DNA from: DASQPR01 sp963727415
GTDB taxonomy: Bacteria; Actinomycetota; Actinomycetes; Mycobacteriales; Micromonosporaceae
Direction: 5' to 3'
Assembly: GCA_963727415.1 (NCBI GenBank)
Contig: CAVSGF010000003.1
Coordinates: 1,116,001 to 1,180,000, forward strand
DNA length: 64,000 nucleotides
The position numbers were made by a program, and so were the translations under genes. Of the stretch, positions 58,454 to 64,000 are shown in pieces (position 1 is the stretch's first letter; each line of letters starts with the position of its first letter). The notes under the pieces were generated by a model that ran no database searches, was not told the origin of the DNA, and worked only from the letters and a program-made list of their open reading frames with translations.

Positions 58454-60982
58454 GCGGGTCACGCTTCGATCCGGAGCTGCGCGCCGCCATCGACCGAATC
58501 GCCCGCGTACCGCAGCTGCTTGTCGCCTGCGACTACGACGGCACCTTGGCGCCGATCGTGCCGGATCCGCGATGGCGGTACCGCTGCCGGAAGCGGTCGC
58601 CGCCATCCGCTCGCTCGCGTCGCTGCCGCAGACCACCGTCGCGGTGGTGTCCGGCCGGGCGCTGCGCGACCTAGCCACCCTGTCCCGCCTGCCCAGCGAG
58701 GTACATCTGGTCGGCAGCCACGGCTCCGAGTTCGACGTCGGGTTCGTCGAGCGGCTCACGCCGGAGGCGGTCGCGCTGCGCAAGCGGCTGGAAGACGAGC
58801 TGGTGCGGCTCGACCCGCAGCGCCGAGGGAGTGCGGCTGGAGCGCAAGCCCGCGAGCATCGCGGTGCACCTGCGCAACGCGGCACCGGACGTCGCCGACT
58901 CGGTCGCTGACGCGGTCCGGTCCGGGCCGGCGGCGTGGCCGGACGTGCACGTCACCAATGGCAAGCAGGTGATCGAGCTGTCCGTGATGGCGACCCACAA
59001 GGGCACCGCCATCGACGCGCTGCGCATGCAGATGTCCTCCAGCGCCGTGCTGTTCCTCGGCGACGACGTGACCGACGAGAACGCCTTCATCCAGCTGCAC
59101 GGCCCGGACGTCGGCGTCAAGATCGGCCATGGCGAGACCGCGGCCGGGTATCGAGTCGACAACCCCGAAGAGGCCGTCCGGGTCCTGGCGCTGGTGCTGG
59201 AGACCAGGCGGAACTGGCTGTACGGCGAGCGGGCCATCCCGATCGAGCGGCACTCGATGCTGTCCAATCGGAAGACCGTCGCCCTGGTCGCGCCCAACTC
59301 GCGGATCACCTGGCTGTGCGAGCCGAACCCGGACTCGTCCGCGGTATTCGCCGACCTGCTCGGCGGTGCCGTCGCCGGGCACTTCACGGTCGCTCCGGCC
59401 GATCGCAGCGGGCTTCCCCTCGGCCAGCGGTACCGATCCGGCACGATGACCGTCGAGACCCGCTGGTCCGGCCTCACCATCACGGATTGGCTCGACGACT
59501 CCGGCTCGCTGATGCGTGCCATCACCGGCTCCGGGCGTGCGCGGGTCGAGTTCGCGCCGCGGCCCGAGTTCGGCCAGGTCCAAGTGCAGCTTCAGCCGCT
59601 CGGTGAGGGGCTGCTGGTCCTCGGGCCGAACGAGCCGATCGCACTGCACTCCCCCGGCGTCGAGTGGGACATCACCGACGATGCCGGCAACGACGTGGCT
59701 ACCGCGGTCGTCGACCTCGATCTGGTCGGCGGTCGACTCGATCTGGAGATGCGCTTCGGCACCACGAACCTCCAGCCGGATCCGGTCAGCGCCGTGGAGC
59801 GGCAGGAGTCCACCGAGGCCGACTGGCGCGCGTGGTCGGCGTCGCTACGCCTACCCGCCGTCGCCCGTGACCTGGTGCTGCGTAGCGCGCTGACGCTGCG
59901 GGGCCTATGCCATGCCCCGACCGGTTCGATCCTCGCGGCGGCCACCACCTCGCTTCCCGAGGAGCTGGGTGGCGTCCGCAACTGGGACTACCGGTACTGC
60001 TGGCTGCGGGACGCCGCGATGAGCGCCCGCGCGCTGGTCGATCTCGGCTCGCTGGACGAGGCCTCCGCGTACCTGGAATGGGTGTACGGCTGCGTGGAAC
60101 GCACCGGCGGGCACCCGGAACGGCTGCACCCGCTGTACACCATCGACGGCCAGGACCTCGGCCCGGAGGCGGTGATCGAGACCCTGCCCGGGCTATGCCG
60201 GGTCGCGGCCCGTCCGGGTCGGCAACGCCGCCAACCGCCAGGTCCAGCTGGACGTGTTCGGCCCGATCGCGGATCTGATCGAGGCCGTCTCGCGGCTGCG
60301 CGGCAAGGTTCTCGATCACGAGTGGACCACCATCGAGGCGATGGTGGAGGCGGTCGACCGCCGGTGGCACGAGCCCGATCACGGCATCTGGGAAGCCCGC
60401 CTGGCGCCCCGGCACCACGTCCATTCGAAGGTGATGTGCTGGATGACCGTCGACCGCGCGCTGCAGGTTTCCGAAGCGTGTGGCAAGCCGGCCCGCGACG
60501 AGTGGGTCGAACTGCGAGACCGGATCGCCGAGAACGTCCTCACCCACGGCTGGAACGAGAAGGCCGGGGCCTACACGGTGGCCTATGACGAGGTCGACAT
60601 GGACGCCGCGTCGCTCTGGATCGGCCTGTCCGGTCTGCTCGCCGACGACGATCCCCGGTTCCTGGCCACCGTGCTCAAGACCGAGGCGGAGCTGCGCAGC
60701 GGTCCGACCGTGTACCGGTACAAGTGGGATGACGGCCTGCCCGGACGCGAGGGCGGATTCCACATCTGCGCGTCGTGGATGGTCGAGGCATACCTTCGTA
60801 CCGGCCGGCGGGCCGACGCCGAGGAGCTGTTCGATCAGGTGCTGGACACGGCCGGACCGACTGGGCTGCTCCCCGAGCAGTACGACCCGGAGGCCGAGCG
60901 TGGACTGGGCAACCATCCCCAGGCGTACAGCCATCTCGGGCTGATCCGGTGCGCTCAGTTGCTAAGCGGCGGATCCCGGTAA
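58450..60982 (+). CDS. otsB: Trehalose-6-phosphate phosphatase fused to a GH15 trehalase-like domain (three frameshifts)
   Basis: About 843 residues when mended. Residues 1-255: HAD phosphatase with ACDYDGTLAPIV (nucleophile Asp), VSGRALRDLA, VGSHGSEFD and FLGDDVTDENAF. Residues about 265-843: GH15 domain with SNRKTVALVAPNSRITWLCE, NWDYRYCWLRDAAMSARALV and EGGFHICASWMVEAYLRTGR; the usual (alpha/alpha)6 glutamates are in FGP and GGFH regions. Shifts near 58570 (-1), 58823 (+1) and 60192 (+1). The link between the domains lies in one open frame, so the fusion is not created by the shifts. OtsB makes trehalose, while GH15 trehalases split it. Confidence 0.88.
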
Positions 60983-61033
60983 GTCATCCGGTGTTCACCG
61001 TCCGTCCACGTACGATCACTAGATTCGTGATTC

Positions 61034-62248
61034 GTGCTGACGACGGACACGGACATGGCCACCGGAGGGACCATCGTCGAGTTCGACGGCGTCAGCTTTC
61101 CGGCCGAACAGCTGGCCAAGGGCGTCGCCTATCAGCTGCTATCTGACTCGCCGCGCCCCGGTTTCGACGCTAATCCGCAGCTCGGTGTCTCGTACCGGCG
61201 AGTCGTGCACGCGAGCGAGGTCGAGTTTCTCGGCGGTCCGGAACCAGCGACCACGGACATGCCGATGAGGGTCCCGCTCTCTCGGAACATGTCGTGGGCG
61301 GCGGCGCACCGGATGACTCAGTCCCGGGCGGCCGCGTCGACGGCGGCGTTGCGGTACATGCGCGACTCGGCGGTGATCAAGCGCGGCACCCGGATGGTGA
61401 AGATCCTCTCCGCGCGGCAACTCAGCGGCTACCTGCGGGGCTGGCTGCCGATGGGGTTCTGCCATCGCGAGTACGACGTCGCTCATCTGCGTACTCCGGC
61501 CGATCTCGCGGTCCTCTGCACGGACGGGCGCGTCGACACCGCGTCGCCGGCGGTGTTCGCCCTGCGGTGGAGAGCGGCCGGGCCGGAAGATTACGCCGTG
61601 CCGTACGCCGACGCGGTCAGGGGCTTGATCTCGATCCCACCGCACGACCGGGTCGGTGCACCGGTTCTCGGCACCGGATTCGCGCCGTCCAGCCAGCACA
61701 TCGTGCCGGAGTTCATGACCGCCGACCTGGCCGATATTCCGCTTCCCGCACATGCGGAACTGGTCGCGTTCACCAGCGAGGGCATCGAAGTGCTGCTCTA
61801 TCGCTATCTGGCCGAGCAGCGAGCGTGGGGGCGGCTGGCCGGCAAACAGTGGCGGCACCTGCTCACCGAGGCCGACGGCATCGCCGCCGACCAGGAGTAC
61901 TTCCCGGTGCCACCGGCTCCGACCCAGCTGCTCGGGCTGATCAAGGACAAGCCGCTGGAGGCGGTGTTGGACCACCCTGATGGATTCATGCTGATGGCCA
62001 AGGTGCGAGCGCTGCGGCAACCGGTGTCTGAGCCGGCACGGCGCTGTCCGGCGGTGACCTGGCGGGACATCCAATGCACGGTCATCCATGAGACCGAGGA
62101 GTGGGTGCGGGTCCGGCTTATCCGGCCGGACAGCGATGCCTTGTCCGACCTGAGCGCTACCTGCGTCGAGCGTGGAGTGTACGAGGCATGGGCACCGGCG
62201 GCCGAGGTGACCGAACGCTCCGATATCTGGATGAAGTACCAGGACTGA
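61034..62248 (+). CDS. Conserved actinobacterial protein of unknown function
   Basis: 404 residues, GTG at 61034, 51 bp after otsB. Distinctive conserved blocks: LSRNMSWAAAHRMTQSRAAA, YLRGWLPMGFCHREYDVAHL, PPHDRVGAPVLGTGFAPSS and WRHLLTEADGIAADQEYFPV. No signal peptide or membrane span. I know similar proteins in Micromonospora-like genomes but no function. The N-terminal MLTTDTDMATGG may be trimmed to an inner ATG. Confidence 0.75.
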   Translation: MLTTDTDMATGGTIVEFDGVSFPAEQLAKGVAYQLLSDSPRPGFDANPQLGVSYRRVVHASEVEFLGGPEPATTDMPMRVPLSRNMSWAAAHRMTQSRAAASTAALRYMRDSAVIKRGTRMVKILSARQLSGYLRGWLPMGFCHREYDVAHLRTPADLAVLCTDGRVDTASPAVFALRWRAAGPEDYAVPYADAVRGLISIPPHDRVGAPVLGTGFAPSSQHIVPEFMTADLADIPLPAHAELVAFTSEGIEVLLYRYLAEQRAWGRLAGKQWRHLLTEADGIAADQEYFPVPPAPTQLLGLIKDKPLEAVLDHPDGFMLMAKVRALRQPVSEPARRCPAVTWRDIQCTVIHETEEWVRVRLIRPDSDALSDLSATCVERGVYEAWAPAAEVTERSDIWMKYQD

Positions 62249-62404
62249 CCCAAAGGATTGACTCATCCACAAGAGGCACCCGCGGCGGCCGATCGCTGCG
62301 AGACACCACGCGTGGCCGTGCCAGAATACGGCGAGACGATGCATGAATTCCATGGATTGCTGGAAGAACTAGACGGCCGAGGCCACGACCCCGCAAGTCC
62401 GCGT

Positions 62405-62458
62405 GATTCACGTAAGCCGGCGTATTCACGTAAGCCAGCGTATTCACGTAAGCCGATG
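62405..62458. repeat. Three 18-bp tandem repeats
   Basis: 62405-62422, 62423-62440 and 62441-62458 share ATTCACGTAAGCC; consensus TATTCACGTAAGCCAGCG. They abut the stop of the LacI gene at 62459. Confidence 0.85.
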
Positions 62459-63490
62459 TCAGGATGCCGAGGCTTGTGACGGGATCCGTACTCGCGCCGC
62501 CGGGCCGGTGGAGCCACGCACCACCAGCTCGGGCTCGAACAGCAGCTCCTCGCTTCCTGGCGGCTGCCCGGCGATCTGTGCGATGAGCAGCGCCACCGCC
62601 GCCTGCCCCATCGCCTCGATCGGCTGCCGGACGGTGGTGAGCGGCGGATCGATGCAGGGCATGAAGACCGAGTCGTCGAAACCGACCACCGACACGTCGC
62701 CGGGAACCGCGCGGCCCAGCCGGCGCGCCGCCCGGATGGCGCCGAGGGCATGCACGTCGCTGGAACAGATCAGGCCGGTCGCGCCCTCCTTCAGCAGCCG
62801 GGTAGCCGCGGCGGCGCCGCCCTCCATCGAGTACATGGTCCGTTCCACCAGGCCCACGGACGATGGATTGTCCCGCGCCACGACGGAGAACGCGGCGAGC
62901 TTGCGGGCCGACGGAACGTGGTCGCTCGGACCCAGGATGAGACCGATCCGCTCATGACCGAGCGAGGCCAGATGTTTGTACGCCTGGTCGACCCCGTGAG
63001 CGTCGTCGACCGAAACCCTCGGGAACCCGATGTCGTCGACGGCCGCGTTCACCAGCACCACGGGCAGACGTCGCTCGTGTAGCCGCCGGTAGTGCTCGTG
63101 ATCCGCGTCGGCCTGCGCGTACAGCCCACCGGAGAACAGCACACCGGACACATGCTGGTCGAGCAGCATGTCGACGTAGTCGGCCTCGCTGACACCGTCG
63201 GTGGTACGCGTGCACAGCACCGGCGTGAACCCACGTTTGGCCAGGTTGCCCGCGGCCGCCTCGGCGAACGTGGGGAAGATCGGATTCTGCAGCTCAGGCA
63301 GGATCAGCCCGACCAGACGGGCGCGCTGGCCGCGAAGCTTCGCCGGGCGGTCGTAGCCCAGCACGTCGAGCGCGGTGAGGACCGCGGCGCGAGTGGCCTC
63401 CGAGATGCCGGGCCTGTCGTTGAGCACCCGGCTAACGGTCGCCTCGCTCACCCCCACGTACTTCGCGACATCCGCGAGCCTTCGTGTCAT
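62459..63490 (-). CDS. LacI-family regulator
   Basis: 343 residues from ATG 63490. HTH TRRLADVAKYVGVSEATVSR (2-21) and hinge NDRPGISEATRAAVLTAL. Effector domain with LVGLILPELQNPIFPTF, GVLFSGG, LASLGHERIGLILGP and VVGFDDSVFMPCIDPPLTTV. No transport or sugar gene lies beside it in the window. An operator-like palindrome 31 bp upstream suggests autoregulation. Confidence 0.92.
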   Translation of the reverse strand: MTRRLADVAKYVGVSEATVSRVLNDRPGISEATRAAVLTALDVLGYDRPAKLRGQRARLVGLILPELQNPIFPTFAEAAAGNLAKRGFTPVLCTRTTDGVSEADYVDMLLDQHVSGVLFSGGLYAQADADHEHYRRLHERRLPVVLVNAAVDDIGFPRVSVDDAHGVDQAYKHLASLGHERIGLILGPSDHVPSARKLAAFSVVARDNPSSVGLVERTMYSMEGGAAAATRLLKEGATGLICSSDVHALGAIRAARRLGRAVPGDVSVVGFDDSVFMPCIDPPLTTVRQPIEAMGQAAVALLIAQIAGQPPGSEELLFEPELVVRGSTGPAARVRIPSQASAS

Positions 63491-63512
63491 GCGCGCAACG
63501 GTAATGCATTGA

Positions 63513-63530
63513 AGCGCAAGCCGTTGCGCT
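63513..63530. promoter_or_regulatory. LacI-type operator candidate
   Basis: Perfect palindrome AGCGCAA-GCCG-TTGCGCT upstream of the LacI gene, between it and the cobA-like gene. Spacing and the TTGCGC half-site fit LacI-family operators. Confidence 0.7.
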
Positions 63531-63570
63531 CGTTTACCGCGTTACGCAAGGCCGGTCTCCGAACGCGTGG

Positions 63571-64000
63571 TCAGCCCGACGCCGCCCCGCCAAGAACCCC
63601 GACCACGTCGCCGATAACCACCAGGGCCGGCGGCCGGAACCCGGCCGCCGCCTCAGCCAGACGGTCCAGGTCGGCACGGACCACCCGCTGCCGATCGGTG
63701 GCGCCGTCGACCACGATCGCGGCCGGCGTGGTCGCCGGCCGGCCGTTCGCGAGCAACGCCACCACGATCGCCGGCAGGTTCTTCAGCCCCATCAGGACAC
63801 AGACCGTGCCTCGCAGCGCGGCGATCGCTGCCCAGTCGACCCGCGAGTCCGGGTGGTCCGGTGGCAGATGCCCGGACACCACCACGAATTCGTGCGCCAC
63901 CCCCCGATGGGTGACCGGGATCCCGGCGCCGGCCGGCGCGGCGATCGCGCTTGTGACACCCGACACCACGGTCACGGGTACACCCGCCTCGGCACACGCG
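63571..64000 (-). CDS. cobA: Uroporphyrinogen-III C-methyltransferase, C-terminal part (partial)
   Basis: The gene runs off the right edge; about 142 residues are visible. EAGVPVTVVSGVTSAIAAPA, GIPVTHRGVAHEFVVVSGH, GTVCVLMGLKNLPAIVVALL and VIGDVVGVLG are SUMT signatures. Uses SAM to make precorrin-2 for sirohaem or cobalamin. Whether a uroporphyrinogen synthase or CysG-like domain is fused upstream cannot be seen. Confidence 0.9.
   Translation of the reverse strand, partial: ACAEAGVPVTVVSGVTSAIAAPAGAGIPVTHRGVAHEFVVVSGHLPPDHPDSRVDWAAIAALRGTVCVLMGLKNLPAIVVALLANGRPATTPAAIVVDGATDRQRVVRADLDRLAEAAAGFRPPALVVIGDVVGVLGGAASG

Overview
The window is high-GC actinobacterial chromosome. Supporting signs are GTG/TTG starts with strong GGAGG sites, a mycothiol-type DsbA protein, Eis-type acetyltransferase, class F sortase, MMPL transporter, and an actinomycete integrative and conjugative element (AICE). 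Several conserved proteins of unknown function and their order resemble Micromonosporales and allied actinomycetes; that placement is inference.

Layout. 1-5573: alpha-glucoside uptake and hydrolysis operon (binding protein end, two permeases, LacI regulator, GH13 glucosidase). 5641-7967: an SGNH hydrolase gene split by a 1575-bp IS66-family insertion with 8-bp target duplication. 8961-21253: a 12.3-kb AICE inserted in the 3' half of a tRNA-Gly(TCC) gene, flanked by identical 49-bp att repeats. Its left cargo is a protein built of nearly identical 28-residue repeats, a membrane pentapeptide-like protein, and an HTH sensor plus PP2C phosphatase pair. Its right part is the transfer/replication backbone: FtsK/TraB, DUF6907, DUF2637, RepSA-like initiator, Xis and Int. 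21209-23304: tRNA-Gly, tRNA-Pro and trigger factor.

23373-28699: thiamine genes under two TPP riboswitches (cytX-thiD and thiO-thiS-thiG), with thiE divergent. 28758-38018: flavin oxidoreductase, GlxA-type regulator, acyl-CoA synthetase, TetR/MMPL pair, tyrosine phosphatase and a membrane Ser/Thr kinase. 38184-47374: Eis-like acetyltransferase, rpiB, DUF1015, DsbA-like protein, pepN, DUF5130 and kynureninase. 47499-54479: sortase with an apparent neighbouring substrate, HNH nuclease, MscS, MFS, truncated haemoglobin, YbjN and thioesterases. 54491-60982: ettA divergent from otsA and an otsB-GH15 trehalase fusion. 61034-64000: a conserved unknown, a LacI regulator with an operator-like palindrome, and the end of a cobA-like methyltransferase gene.

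Reading-frame quality is uneven. Trigger factor, cytX, pepN, kynU, ettA, otsA and otsB-GH15 are each broken by single-base shifts, almost all +1, although the protein is well conserved on both sides. Many similar genes carry none. The AICE rep/xis/int segment is far worse. Such genes are annotated across their full span, with the shifts noted. Sequence or assembly error is the simplest explanation, but the clustering is notable.
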